Source: an uncultured Lachnospiraceae bacterium (lineage in GTDB: Bacteria > Bacillota > Clostridia > Lachnospirales > Lachnospiraceae). Taken from it: a stretch of DNA of 64,000 nt. Below, in pieces: positions 35,896 through 44,464 of this stretch (position 1 is the stretch's first letter; the number at the start of each line of letters is the position of its first letter). The stretch spans positions 168,221 through 232,220 of the forward strand of contig CANRMA010000002.1 of NCBI GenBank assembly GCA_947631625.1, in the 5' to 3' direction. The translations under genes and the position numbers were made by a program. Below the pieces are notes generated by a model. The model made no database searches, had not been told where the DNA came from, and saw nothing but the letters and a program-made list of their open reading frames with translations.

Positions 35896-37269
35896 CTAAA
35901 TATTGTGAGCTATCTTAAGCGACGATACGGCGCATAAAAGCGTCTGAAGTATCTGACTTGCAAGCATGCCCCACAGATAACCCTTTATGCCGAATACCGG
36001 TATTGCAAAGAAAACGAACGCCAGCCTTACAAGCAGGCTTACGATACTGTATGTAAAAGTCAGGGCGGTCTTGCCAAGCCCGTTTAATATGCTGTTTAAG
36101 GTGCTTGCGACATACATAAAAGGACAGATAAAGCTGAGCGTAAGTATAAAGCTTCCGGCAAGTTCGCTGTTGTACAGGATTCTGCCCGCAGGACGGCCAA
36201 GAAGAAGAAAAAGCGCAGTGCAGGCAAAGCCCATGAGCATACAGTATTTGATAGATTTTAATATAGCTTTGGTCACAGCGCGGCTGTTGCCGCTTGCGTC
36301 GGCTTCGGACACGACAGGCAGAAGCAGTACGGAGACGGAATTGGTAAGCGCGGACGGAAAAAGAATGAGAGGAAGGCTCATTCCGGTAAGGACGCCGTAA
36401 ACGCCCAGCGCATCTGCGTTGTTAAGTCCGTATGCCATAAGTCGGTTAGGTATGAAGATAGCTTCTATGCTTTGCAAAACGTTTATTAATATACGGTTTA
36501 ATGATAAAGGAACGGCAAGCTTTAGAAGATTTTTCATTATGAGACGGTATGTTCGTATAAGCCCCTGTCTGGCCGGAGCCTGCATTTTGGACGGCGACAA
36601 TGCCATATGGCTCATACGGTTGCCGAAAACATTGTATGAGCGGAGTATGATAGCTATGACGGATACCACCATGGACGCGCTTTCGCCAAGCACAAGTCCG
36701 ACCGCCGCAAAGCTTATCGTGGGAGTCATATTTCGCTCGAGGCATATGTGATATATTATGTAAACCGAACCCACGCGGATGAGCTGCTCCGAAAGCTGCG
36801 CCAGCGAGGGAATGGAGGTCTTTTTTATTCCGTAAAAATATCCGTTTATACAGGAATGTACCGTAGCCATAGGGATAGAAAGTGATATAATACGAAGTAA
36901 GGGCGCGGTACGCGCTTCCATTAGAAAATTAACGGCTATGTACTCCGAATATCTGTATATAAACGCCATACAAAGAAAAGATATGCTCATGGCAAGTATA
37001 AAGCCGGCCCACAGGGTACGGAAAGAAGTCTTATAATCGCGGGTGGCAGTTTCGCCTGCCACATATTTCGATATGGCGGTCTGTATGCCCGATACGGTCA
37101 GGGAAAAAGACAGCGCAAGCACAGGCGATATAAGCTGATATATACCCATTCCCTCGGCTCCGAATACTTTGGAGAGGAATATGCGGTAAAAAAAGCCGAT
37201 AAAGCGGCTTATAAGACCTGTTGCGGTAAGGATTATCGTACCTGTGATAAGCGGATTTTTGTGCTTCAT
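35896..37269 (-). CDS. SpoVB-like polysaccharide flippase
   Basis: A 457-residue polytopic membrane protein with about 12-14 hydrophobic segments. The start NPLITGTIILTATGLISRFIG and the segment VFGAEGMGIYQLISPV are typical of stage V sporulation protein B and related MOP-family flippases. SpoVB acts in cortex peptidoglycan synthesis in spore formers; vegetative relatives flip lipid-linked precursors. It is the second such gene here after the one at 14 kb, and it is more SpoVB-like at the N-terminus. Confidence 0.82.
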   Translation of the reverse strand: MKHKNPLITGTIILTATGLISRFIGFFYRIFLSKVFGAEGMGIYQLISPVLALSFSLTVSGIQTAISKYVAGETATRDYKTSFRTLWAGFILAMSISFLCMAFIYRYSEYIAVNFLMEARTAPLLRIISLSIPMATVHSCINGYFYGIKKTSIPSLAQLSEQLIRVGSVYIIYHICLERNMTPTISFAAVGLVLGESASMVVSVIAIILRSYNVFGNRMSHMALSPSKMQAPARQGLIRTYRLIMKNLLKLAVPLSLNRILINVLQSIEAIFIPNRLMAYGLNNADALGVYGVLTGMSLPLILFPSALTNSVSVLLLPVVSEADASGNSRAVTKAILKSIKYCMLMGFACTALFLLLGRPAGRILYNSELAGSFILTLSFICPFMYVASTLNSILNGLGKTALTFTYSIVSLLVRLAFVFFAIPVFGIKGYLWGMLASQILQTLLCAVSSLKIAHNI

Positions 37270-37366
37270 ATGTCACCGGGGGGAATATTTATCATTCAAT
37301 AGTATGCCGATGCATTGAAAAGAAGAACAGAGAGTTTTTTAGAGTTTTTTAGAAAGGCAAAAAGTC

Positions 37367-38473
37367 ATGAAGAAAAAAGTTGTGGTAGGAATGTCGGGCG
37401 GGGTGGATTCGTCGGTCGCGGCATACTTATTAAAAGAGCAGGGCTATGATGTGATCGGAGTTACCATGCAGATATGGCAGGATGAGGATACGGAAAGACA
37501 GTCGCAAAACGGCGGCTGCTGCGGCCTGTCAGCGGTCGATGACGCAAGAGAGGTCGCAGGGCTTATCGGTATTCCGCATTATGTTATGAACTTTAAAAAA
37601 GAATTTAAGGAAAAGGTAATAGATTATTTTGTGGAAAGTTACCTTAAAGGCAGGACGCCTAACCCCTGCATAGCCTGTAACCGTTATATAAAATGGGAAG
37701 CTCTGCTGAAAAGAAGCATGGAGATAGGCGCAGACTATATAGCTACCGGACACTATGCCAGAATAGCCAGACTTGATAACGGGAGATACGCCGTCAGGAC
37801 TTCCGTTACGGCCGCCAAAGACCAGACCTACGCATTATACGGGCTGACTCAGTTTCAGTTGGAGCATACACTTATGCCTGTGGGTGAATATACTAAAGAA
37901 GAAGTGCGCGATATTGCATATAAAAATAAACTTAAAACCGCTAACAAGCCGGACAGTCAGGAAATCTGCTTCATTCTGGACAACGACTATGCGGCTTTTA
38001 TAGATGAAGCGGCAGCAGGCAGAGTGCCCAAAAAGGGAAATTTTGTGACAAAGGACGGAAAGATCTTAGGAGAGCACCTCGGCATAACACATTATACCAT
38101 AGGACAGCGAAAAGGCCTTAATCTGGCTATGGGACATCCTGTATTTGTAAATGAGATACGGCCCCAAAGCAATGAAGTTGTGGTCGGAGAGGCCGAGGAT
38201 GTCTGGGGCAGTGAACTTGTGTGCAGCGAACTTAACTTTATGGGAATGGAGGATCTGACCGGAACAAGAGAAGTGACCGCTAAGATACGGTACGCCCACA
38301 AAGGCGAGCGCTGTACTATCGAAAGAACGGGAGAAGATAGCATAAGATGCCGTTTCCATAGTCCGGTGCGCGCGATAACGCCGGGGCAGGCGGTAGTGTT
38401 CTATGATGAAGGAGTGGTGCTTGGAGGCGGAGTCATCAACTCAACCCCTGTTTTTCGCAGCGATTATGACTGA
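37367..38473 (+). CDS. mnmA: tRNA-specific 2-thiouridylase MnmA
   Basis: A 368-residue ATP-dependent sulfur transferase that thiolates U34 of Lys, Glu and Gln tRNAs. The PP-loop is GMSGGVDSSVAAYLL near residue 7. The catalytic cysteines are in NPCIACN and SQEICFI, and YTIGQRKGL is typical. The gene lacks the start of the usual companion cysteine desulfurase here. Its last 33 bases overlap the convergent ferritin-like gene. Confidence 0.96.
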   Translation: MKKKVVVGMSGGVDSSVAAYLLKEQGYDVIGVTMQIWQDEDTERQSQNGGCCGLSAVDDAREVAGLIGIPHYVMNFKKEFKEKVIDYFVESYLKGRTPNPCIACNRYIKWEALLKRSMEIGADYIATGHYARIARLDNGRYAVRTSVTAAKDQTYALYGLTQFQLEHTLMPVGEYTKEEVRDIAYKNKLKTANKPDSQEICFILDNDYAAFIDEAAAGRVPKKGNFVTKDGKILGEHLGITHYTIGQRKGLNLAMGHPVFVNEIRPQSNEVVVGEAEDVWGSELVCSELNFMGMEDLTGTREVTAKIRYAHKGERCTIERTGEDSIRCRFHSPVRAITPGQAVVFYDEGVVLGGGVINSTPVFRSDYD

Positions 38474-39184
38474 CTGCTTCAGATAACCGATGCTTTCCGA
38501 TAAAAGCCTGCGGAAACTGTATCCGCCTGCGGCAAAAACCTTTCTGTAAGCAAGCCAGACTGCGGCGCAGGTAATTTCCATAAGTAAAGCCCTTAAAAAT
38601 ATATTGACCGGTCTGGTCAAAAAGTGTCCCAGAGTATAAGACTGGAATACTATGTGAGGCAGTTCGTCATGAAGCATCTGCAGACAGATACTTTTCAGCG
38701 CCTTAGATTCAGCAGCATTGCAAAGCGCAGAGTAATAGGAGAGAGCTATTATTTCAGCGGTAACAAGCACCGTCACTTCCGAATGAAGTCCGTTTATCCG
38801 ACGCAGCCTTCGGAATATCATATCGAACAGCTTGCCGTTATGCCCGCCGCTTTTGAGCGGGATATTATGATAATTCATATACTGCGCCAGATATGAAGAA
38901 TGGAAATTTTCTTCTTTTATAAAAAACTCAATAGCCTTAGGATAATCAGGCTCATTGTTTTTTTCTGCAAATTTTAAAGCGGCGCTTTTAAGATATGAAC
39001 CTTCGCTGTGTTCGCCCTTCTGAAAAGCGGAGATCGACGGAAATATCAGCGCCTTTTCTTCCTCGCCAAGCGTAGGTTCATTGGTGAAATCTATGTTCAG
39101 CCTGTGCCTGTCATTCTTTTTAAAATAAGCTGTCCACTGTGCGTAATCATAACTTATGAATATGCTGTCTAAGATATAGTACAT
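38441..39184 (-). CDS. Ferritin-like diiron-type protein of unknown function
   Basis: About 247 residues, helical. Spacing of acidic and histidine residues fits a ferritin-like diiron site: Glu61, then Glu92-x2-His95 (ENFH), Glu144 (TAEIIA), then Glu174-x2-His177 (ELPH). I do not recognise a close family; diiron oxygenases, MiaE-like hydroxylases and AurF-like N-oxygenases are candidates, and so is a plain iron-binding role. The frame opens at GTG 39211, but ATG 39184 follows GGAAAGGAA. It overlaps mnmA tail to tail by 33 bases. Confidence 0.65.
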   Translation of the reverse strand: MYYILDSIFISYDYAQWTAYFKKNDRHRLNIDFTNEPTLGEEEKALIFPSISAFQKGEHSEGSYLKSAALKFAEKNNEPDYPKAIEFFIKEENFHSSYLAQYMNYHNIPLKSGGHNGKLFDMIFRRLRRINGLHSEVTVLVTAEIIALSYYSALCNAAESKALKSICLQMLHDELPHIVFQSYTLGHFLTRPVNIFLRALLMEITCAAVWLAYRKVFAAGGYSFRRLLSESIGYLKQSVIIAAKNRG

Positions 39185-39460
39185 ATGTAAATTCCTTTCC
39201 ATTCCCTTCACGCATAAGTCGGTATACTTCGTTAAAAGTCGATACCGGTCCGTTTTGCCTGCCTTGTAATAAGGGCAGAATGTTTATATGTAGGCAGTTT
39301 AACACAAAGGAAGGCGGCTGTAAAGAAGGCAACTGTAAATAAGACAATGTTATACAATAAACGCAATAACGACAATAAATATAGTATAAACCAAATATCA
39401 GATTATAAATGATGTGGTCGGGATGTTTTTAAATGGAGGGTAAAATGGGGAAAATTTTCG

Positions 39461-39489
39461 TTGATTTGATAGTGGTTTCGGGTTATAAT
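39461..39489 (+). promoter_or_regulatory. Promoter for the first Rpn-like gene
   Basis: TTGATT (39461-39466), 17 bases and TATAAT (39484-39489). It shows that the in-frame ATG at 39492 is too close to the start of transcription to be the translational start. The rest of the 39185-39569 gap shows nothing more I can name. Confidence 0.7.
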
Positions 39490-39569
39490 GTATGCGAGGT
39501 CATGTACCTTTTGGGGGAATGGCGCTTACATTTCCTATCATAAAAAGAGGAGGTATATGTCTGGTAGAT

Positions 39570-40508
39570 ATGTCAATGGATAAGGAAATAAAAAATACAG
39601 TCAATGCGGCGGCTCAGGACGCCCAATATGATGACAGGGCCAAACGCCTGTTGGGGAATAAGATAATTCTAGCGCATATTCTGGTAAAAACTATAGATGA
39701 ATTTCATGGAATGAATCCGGAAGATGTAGTGCCTTATATAGAAGGCGAGCCATTTATAAGTATGATCCCGGTGGAGCCGGGGTTGACCAATGCAGTAAAA
39801 GAAGAGGCAGGGCGGCGCGTTGTCGGAATGAATACGGAAAATGCTGAGATTAACGAGGGGCTTGTGAGGTTTGATATAATCTTTTATGTACGGATGAAAG
39901 ACGGTATCTCGCAGGTGATCATAAATGTGGAGGCGCAGAAAGATGAGCCGACAAGCTATCATATCCTGAATCGTGCGATATTTTATGTGAGCAGACTTGT
40001 CTCGTCGCAGAAGGAAAGGGATTTCGTCAAGACTAACTATAACGATATCAAGCGAGTTTTCTCTATATGGATATGCATGAATATGAATGAGAATTGTATG
40101 GATTATATACATCTGTCGGACGACAAGCTGTTAGGTTCTTATTCATGGAAAGGCAGGCTTGATTTGTTGAATATCGTTATGATAGGTATATCAAAAGAAG
40201 TTCCTGAGTATGATGAAAAGTATGAGCTGCACCGTCTGCTGAGTACATTGTTTTCAATGAAACTGACAATGGATGAAAAAATAAATATTATAAAAACAGA
40301 GTATAATATTCCTGTAAATGATAAGTTGAGAAAGGATGTGGGTGATATGTGCAATCTTTCACAGGGAATCAGGGAAAATGCTATAGCAGAAGTGATAATT
40401 AATATGCACAATAATGGATTTACGCTTGAGCAGATAGTATTGGCAACAGGCAGAAGTGTAGAAGAAGTAATGGCTGTTATAAAAAAAGAAGAGCCTGTAA
40501 TGGCATAA
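39570..40508 (+). CDS. Rpn family/PD-(D/E)XK nuclease-like protein 1
   Basis: About 312 residues. The nuclease-like core has the Asp in VRFDIIFYVR and the EAQ of VIINVEAQKDE, the D...ExQ form of the PD-(D/E)XK fold seen in Rpn (YhgA-like) recombination-promoting nucleases, often labelled putative transposases. The C-terminus has a short helix-turn-helix-like end (FTLEQIVLATGRSVEEVMAV). An AGAGGAGG site lies at 39546-39553: CTG 39561 is in frame at ideal spacing, ATG 39570 is 16 bases away, and an out-of-frame ATG at 39557 opens an 8-codon peptide across the start. The exact start is open. Confidence 0.78.
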   Translation: MSMDKEIKNTVNAAAQDAQYDDRAKRLLGNKIILAHILVKTIDEFHGMNPEDVVPYIEGEPFISMIPVEPGLTNAVKEEAGRRVVGMNTENAEINEGLVRFDIIFYVRMKDGISQVIINVEAQKDEPTSYHILNRAIFYVSRLVSSQKERDFVKTNYNDIKRVFSIWICMNMNENCMDYIHLSDDKLLGSYSWKGRLDLLNIVMIGISKEVPEYDEKYELHRLLSTLFSMKLTMDEKINIIKTEYNIPVNDKLRKDVGDMCNLSQGIRENAIAEVIINMHNNGFTLEQIVLATGRSVEEVMAVIKKEEPVMA

Positions 40509-40530
40509 ACCTGCGGATCAATGTAATGCC

Positions 40531-40580
40531 CTCTTAAGCAGACGAGTTAAATAGTCTCAGGTTCTGCTTAGGAGGATTTT
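40531..40580 (+). terminator. Stem-loop after Rpn-like gene 1
   Basis: CCTCTTAAGCAGA and TCTGCTTAGGAGG form a 13-bp stem with one wobble around a 20-base loop, then ATTTTAAT. Its 3' half is shared with the sequence after Rpn-like gene 2 (42091-42136). Confidence 0.65.
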
Positions 40581-40641
40581 AATATCAGTCCGCAATAAAA
40601 TATCTGAATATATTCTCATAATAAAAATCTGAATTATATAT

Positions 40642-40700
40642 AAATAAAATATCAAATTAAAAATAAAATATCAAATTAAAAAATAAAATATCAAATTAAA
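40642..40700 (+). repeat. AT-only 19-20-base tandem repeat, three copies
   Basis: Unit AAATAAAATATCAAATTAA in the 440-base gap between the two Rpn-like genes. That gap also holds the stem-loop above, a promoter and a leader terminator. Confidence 0.9.
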
Positions 40701-40709
40701 AATTATCCC

Positions 40710-40738
40710 TTGAAAAAATATACACATTATGATATTAT
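40710..40738 (+). promoter_or_regulatory. Promoter for Rpn-like gene 2
   Basis: TTGAAA (40710-40715), 17 bases and TATTAT (40733-40738). It would give a leader of about 200 bases. Confidence 0.6.
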
Positions 40739-40855
40739 AATCGAAATAAAACAAATCTTGGTTCTAAATTATGATAACTGTTAATTGAATATACAGCTAC
40801 ATAATCCGGCAGTTCTGCCAGGAATCCACTTTTTGTTTGGCAGGATTGCGCGGCT

Positions 40856-40884
40856 TGGGGCATATGATATGCCCGGTCTTTTTC
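40856..40884 (+). terminator. Terminator-like hairpin inside the leader of Rpn-like gene 2
   Basis: GGGCATA and TATGCCC pair perfectly around a TGA loop, followed at three bases by a CTTTTT tract. It lies about 65 bases upstream of the start codon and could be a transcription attenuator. Confidence 0.6.
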
Positions 40885-40948
40885 AAGTTCGCCACTCCTG
40901 CGCGCTAAAATAACATATCCATAATGCAAAGGAGGACGAAAAGATAAC

Positions 40949-42076
40949 TTGAATGAAAAAACTGAATTAAAGAAAGATCTGCCGGGGAAAGACCGCAGGG
41001 TGCAAAATATTTTGTCAAAACACATTGACACTTTTGACCAAAATAAAGTATCACTGGACAGTTCGTGTAAGAAGCTGCTTTCAAATAAAAGCATCCTGGC
41101 ATGGATACTGAAATACTGCGCGGAAGAATATTCGGCCTGCAGCATAAAAGAGATCGAAGAAACGTATATAGAGGGAAATCCCGAAATCTCGAAGGCAGCG
41201 CTGCACATGGATGAAGGCATTGAAAACGCGGAATATTTTTCGGAAATGATAGAAGGCTTACGCAATGAAAATTCATCAATGCTTGAGGGAACGGTGACTT
41301 ACGATGTTATATTTAATGCCGCTAAACCTCCGAAACCATACGGTTCATTGGGAATGATAGTAAACATAGAAGCGCAGACAAAGTTTTATGCAGGCTATCC
41401 GCTTACCAAACGCGGAATATATTACGGGGGAAGAATGATATCCTCACAGTATGGAAACGTATTTGCCGAAAGTCATTATGAAAAGCTGAGGAAGGTGTAC
41501 AGCATCTGGATCTGCCTAAATCCTCCCAAATACCGAAGAAACAGCATAAATCAATATTCATTCTGTGAAAAAAGGCTGATAGGTAATGTAAAAGAGAAAA
41601 AGGAAAACTACGATCTTATCACAGTGATAATGATATGCCTTGGCGACGAAGAGAGCCCGGACTGCAGCAGCCTGATACGCCTGCTGTCGGTACTGTTTTC
41701 TCAAAAGAAGAATGCAGAAGAAAAGAAAGAGATACTGGAAAAAGAATTTGATATACCGATGACCGAAGAACTAAGAGAGGAGATGCGAAAAATGTGTGAT
41801 TACAGTGATTATGTAGAAGAACTTGGCATTAGAAAAGGACGTAAAGAAGGACGTAAAGAAGGATTTGAAACAGGACGCCGAGAAGGACGTAAAGCCGGAC
41901 GCAGAGAAGGACTTGAAACAGGACGCAGAGAAGGCCACAGACTCGGCGAGCAGCTTATGTCAACCTTAATAAAACGCCTGTTTGCCGACGGCAGGACAGA
42001 GGATGTATTGCTTGCAGTAAACGACGAACAGGCCAGAAAGCTTTTATATAAAGAATACGGTTTATCTTATCGTTAA
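40949..42076 (+). CDS. Rpn family/PD-(D/E)XK nuclease-like protein 2
   Basis: A 375-residue paralogue of the preceding Rpn-like protein. Shared landmarks are the KKLLSNKSILAWIL start, YIEGNPEIS, the catalytic-type Asp in VTYDVIF and NIEAQTK, and a matching SIWICLNPP segment. The C-terminus (about residues 295-335) is a run of basic GRKEGRREG-type repeats, common at the end of this family. It begins with TTG; AGGAGG at 40930-40935 is 13 bases away, somewhat far. Role unknown; relatives raise recombination or act as host-defence-like nucleases. Confidence 0.8.
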   Translation: MNEKTELKKDLPGKDRRVQNILSKHIDTFDQNKVSLDSSCKKLLSNKSILAWILKYCAEEYSACSIKEIEETYIEGNPEISKAALHMDEGIENAEYFSEMIEGLRNENSSMLEGTVTYDVIFNAAKPPKPYGSLGMIVNIEAQTKFYAGYPLTKRGIYYGGRMISSQYGNVFAESHYEKLRKVYSIWICLNPPKYRRNSINQYSFCEKRLIGNVKEKKENYDLITVIMICLGDEESPDCSSLIRLLSVLFSQKKNAEEKKEILEKEFDIPMTEELREEMRKMCDYSDYVEELGIRKGRKEGRKEGFETGRREGRKAGRREGLETGRREGHRLGEQLMSTLIKRLFADGRTEDVLLAVNDEQARKLLYKEYGLSYR

Positions 42077-42180
42077 AATATTATCAATCTAAATAGACTC
42101 AAATTCTGCTTAAGAGGGGGATTGTAATACCGCCCCACATTTGTCAATAACATAAATAAATGCAAGGCGACAGTGACAAT

Positions 42181-42255
42181 AAAAGATTCAAAGCCTATAT
42201 CTCAATAAAAGAATCAGAGCCTATATCTCAATAAAACATTAAGACCCTATATCTT
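42181..42255 (+). repeat. 26-base tandem repeat reaching into the hisK stop
   Basis: Three copies of a unit like AAAAGAATCAGAGCCTATAT plus CTCAAT. The last copy covers the stop codon and last residues of the reverse-strand PHP gene. Confidence 0.88.
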
Positions 42256-43065
42256 ATGAAAAGTCGCCGTCCTTTTTTCAAAAGTCGTATAATACTTAAA
42301 TCCGCAGTCTGTTAAAATATTGTCGGCTATGTCATAATTCTTGGCAATATTACCGGGGGTGTGCGCATCTGAACCGACGGTCAGTATCTCGCCGCCAAGC
42401 TCATTGTACCGTTTAAGTATAGCGGCGCAGGGGCGGCTCTTAACAGGGTCGTCAAGGATTTTGGTGTTAAGTTCGATTCCTTTGCTGTCAGAAATAAGCT
42501 TTTCCAGTATTTTATCTACAAGGTCTTGATAGTCTCCGTATGAAAATCCGTTCTCAGGTTCAGGCCCGTAGCGGAAGATATAATCAAGGTGGCCGTATAC
42601 GTCAAAATTGCTGTATACTTTGAGGTTAGCGATGATTGACTCATAGTATTCGCGGTAGGCCTCAGTGGGTGTTTTCCCTTCACAAAAAGACTTGTGATAG
42701 TATGGATCTTTGCCGTTGCAGACATGCGAGGAAGCTATTATGAAGTCATATTCATGAGCTTTTGCAAAAACCGCGTTCCGTTTTACGATATGAGGCTGCA
42801 GTCCAAGTTCTATCCCGAAAAGAACCTGTATTTTGTCCGCATATTTTTCTTTACATTTAATTAAATCATACAGATATGAGTCGGCGTTTACTTCAAATAT
42901 ATCGGCGGGCTGATTTTCCTCCGCCGGATAATCGAAATCATTATGCTCCGTAAAACACATGGTTTTAAGCCCTAAGTCTATTCCTTTTAGTACCATTTCT
43001 TCCATAGGAGTATCCGAATCCCCCGAAAAAGATGAATGTAAGTGAAAATCTGCCGTGATTGCCAT
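42247..43065 (-). CDS. PHP-domain phosphatase, histidinol-phosphatase (HisJ/HisK) type
   Basis: A 272-residue PHP-family metal phosphoesterase. Metal-binding motifs are DFHLHSSFSGD at the start, TEHNDFDYP, GIELGLQPH, SSHVCNGKDPYYHK and SDAHTPGNIAKN near the end. Family enzymes dephosphorylate histidinol phosphate in histidine synthesis. No other his gene is nearby, so a broader phosphatase role is possible. ATG 43065 follows a reverse-strand AAGGAGAC ribosome site. Confidence 0.87.
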   Translation of the reverse strand: MAITADFHLHSSFSGDSDTPMEEMVLKGIDLGLKTMCFTEHNDFDYPAEENQPADIFEVNADSYLYDLIKCKEKYADKIQVLFGIELGLQPHIVKRNAVFAKAHEYDFIIASSHVCNGKDPYYHKSFCEGKTPTEAYREYYESIIANLKVYSNFDVYGHLDYIFRYGPEPENGFSYGDYQDLVDKILEKLISDSKGIELNTKILDDPVKSRPCAAILKRYNELGGEILTVGSDAHTPGNIAKNYDIADNILTDCGFKYYTTFEKRTATFHKI

Positions 43066-43267
43066 TTTATAAGTCTCCTTCTATTTTATTTATTGTGAAT
43101 GATAATTCAAACTCATTAGCGCAATTTATTTTCACAACATAAAATTTAGCCAAAATATACGATATAATTATCTCACAAAGTGCGTATAAGTGCAAATAAA
43201 TAAAAACTTCCAATAAATTATTAAATATATCTTGAATTTTTAAATTAAATTGGTTAAAATATCCTTG

Positions 43268-43285
43268 TTGACAAAATTTTGTCAA
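43268..43285 (+). promoter_or_regulatory. Perfect 18-base palindrome before gap
   Basis: TTGACAAAATTTTGTCAA lies about 55 bases before the gap start. It contains TTGACA and may be a repressor operator overlapping the promoter. A related half-site TGACAAAA follows at 43300. The regulator cannot be named; it is not a good match to the known Rex or CggR sites. Confidence 0.55.
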
Positions 43286-43339
43286 TCTGCTTTTTGGACT
43301 GACAAAACAATATATATTTTATATTAGGAGGAAACAATA

Positions 43340-44341
43340 ATGGCAGTAAAAGTAGCAATCAATGGTTTTGGCCGTATTGGCCGTCTTGCATTCAGACAGA
43401 TGTTTGGTGCAGAGGGATACGAAGTAGTAGCGATTAACGATCTGACAAGCCCTAAGATGCTTGCACATTTGTTAAAGTACGATTCTTCACAGGGTAGATA
43501 TGAGAAAGGCGACACAGTTTCAGCCGGAGAAGATTCTATCACGGTTGACGGCAAGACTCTTAAGATCTATAAAGAGCCCGATGCTAATAACTGTCCTTGG
43601 GGAGAGCTTGGCGTAGATGTTGTTCTTGAGTGCTCAGGTTTCTATACCTCTAAGGAAAAAGCTCAGGCTCACATCAATGCGGGCGCTAAGAAGGTTGTTA
43701 TCTCCGCTCCTGCAGGAAACGATCTTCCTACTATTGTATACAATGTAAACCATACGACACTTACAAAGGATGACAAGATCATTTCAGCGGCATCCTGCAC
43801 AACAAACTGCCTTGCTCCTATGGCTAAGGCTCTTAATGACCTCGCAACGATCAAATCAGGTATCATGAGCACTATCCATGCTTACACAGGAGATCAGATG
43901 ATACTTGACGGACCTCAGAGAAAAGGCGATCTTAGAAGATCACGCGCAGGCGCTATCAACATCGTTCCCAACAGCACAGGCGCGGCTAAGGCAATCGGCC
44001 TTGTTATTCCTGAACTGAACGGCAAACTGATCGGTTCCGCGCAGCGTGTTCCTACTCCTACAGGTTCTACAACTATACTTGTAGCAACAGTTGAGAAATC
44101 AGTAACCAAAGAAGAGATCAATGCAGCTATGAAAGCGGCAGCTAATGAATCCTTCGGTTACAATGAGGAAGAGATCGTATCTTCAGATATTATCGGTATG
44201 AGATACGGTTCACTCTTTGATGCTACACAGACTATGGTAGGAGCAGACAATCTGGTTCAGGTTGTTTCATGGTATGACAATGAGAACAGCTACACAAGCC
44301 AAATGGTAAGAACTATCAAATACTTTGCTGAATTAGGCTGA
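43340..44341 (+). CDS. gap: Glyceraldehyde-3-phosphate dehydrogenase, type I
   Basis: A 333-residue NAD-dependent glycolytic enzyme. The N-terminal Rossmann motif is [16 protein letters not shown]; the catalytic Cys (about 153) is in [25 protein letters not shown] and [13 protein letters not shown] are family signatures. The codon use (few rare codons) and the strong GGAGG site suggest high expression. A terminator-like hairpin separates it from pgk. Confidence 0.98.
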   Translation: MAVKVAINGFGRIGRLAFRQMFGAEGYEVVAINDLTSPKMLAHLLKYDSSQGRYEKGDTVSAGEDSITVDGKTLKIYKEPDANNCPWGELGVDVVLECSGFYTSKEKAQAHINAGAKKVVISAPAGNDLPTIVYNVNHTTLTKDDKIISAASCTTNCLAPMAKALNDLATIKSGIMSTIHAYTGDQMILDGPQRKGDLRRSRAGAINIVPNSTGAAKAIGLVIPELNGKLIGSAQRVPTPTGSTTILVATVEKSVTKEEINAAMKAAANESFGYNEEEIVSSDIIGMRYGSLFDATQTMVGADNLVQVVSWYDNENSYTSQMVRTIKYFAELG

Positions 44342-44403
44342 TCGTAACAGTAGAAAACGCTTTGCGGTTTTCTGCTTCTATGAACTGAAATAAAGCTGAC
44401 TAT

Positions 44404-44438
44404 AAGGTCCGGCCTGTTGGGCCGGGCCTTGTTTGTTT
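44404..44438 (+). terminator. Terminator between gap and pgk
   Basis: AAGGTCCGGCC and GGCCGGGCCTT form an 11-bp stem with one wobble and a TGTTG loop, followed by GTTTGTTT. It would reduce read-through and set different levels of gap and pgk. Confidence 0.8.
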
Positions 44439-44464
44439 AACACATTCTGAAAGGAGACTGTAAA

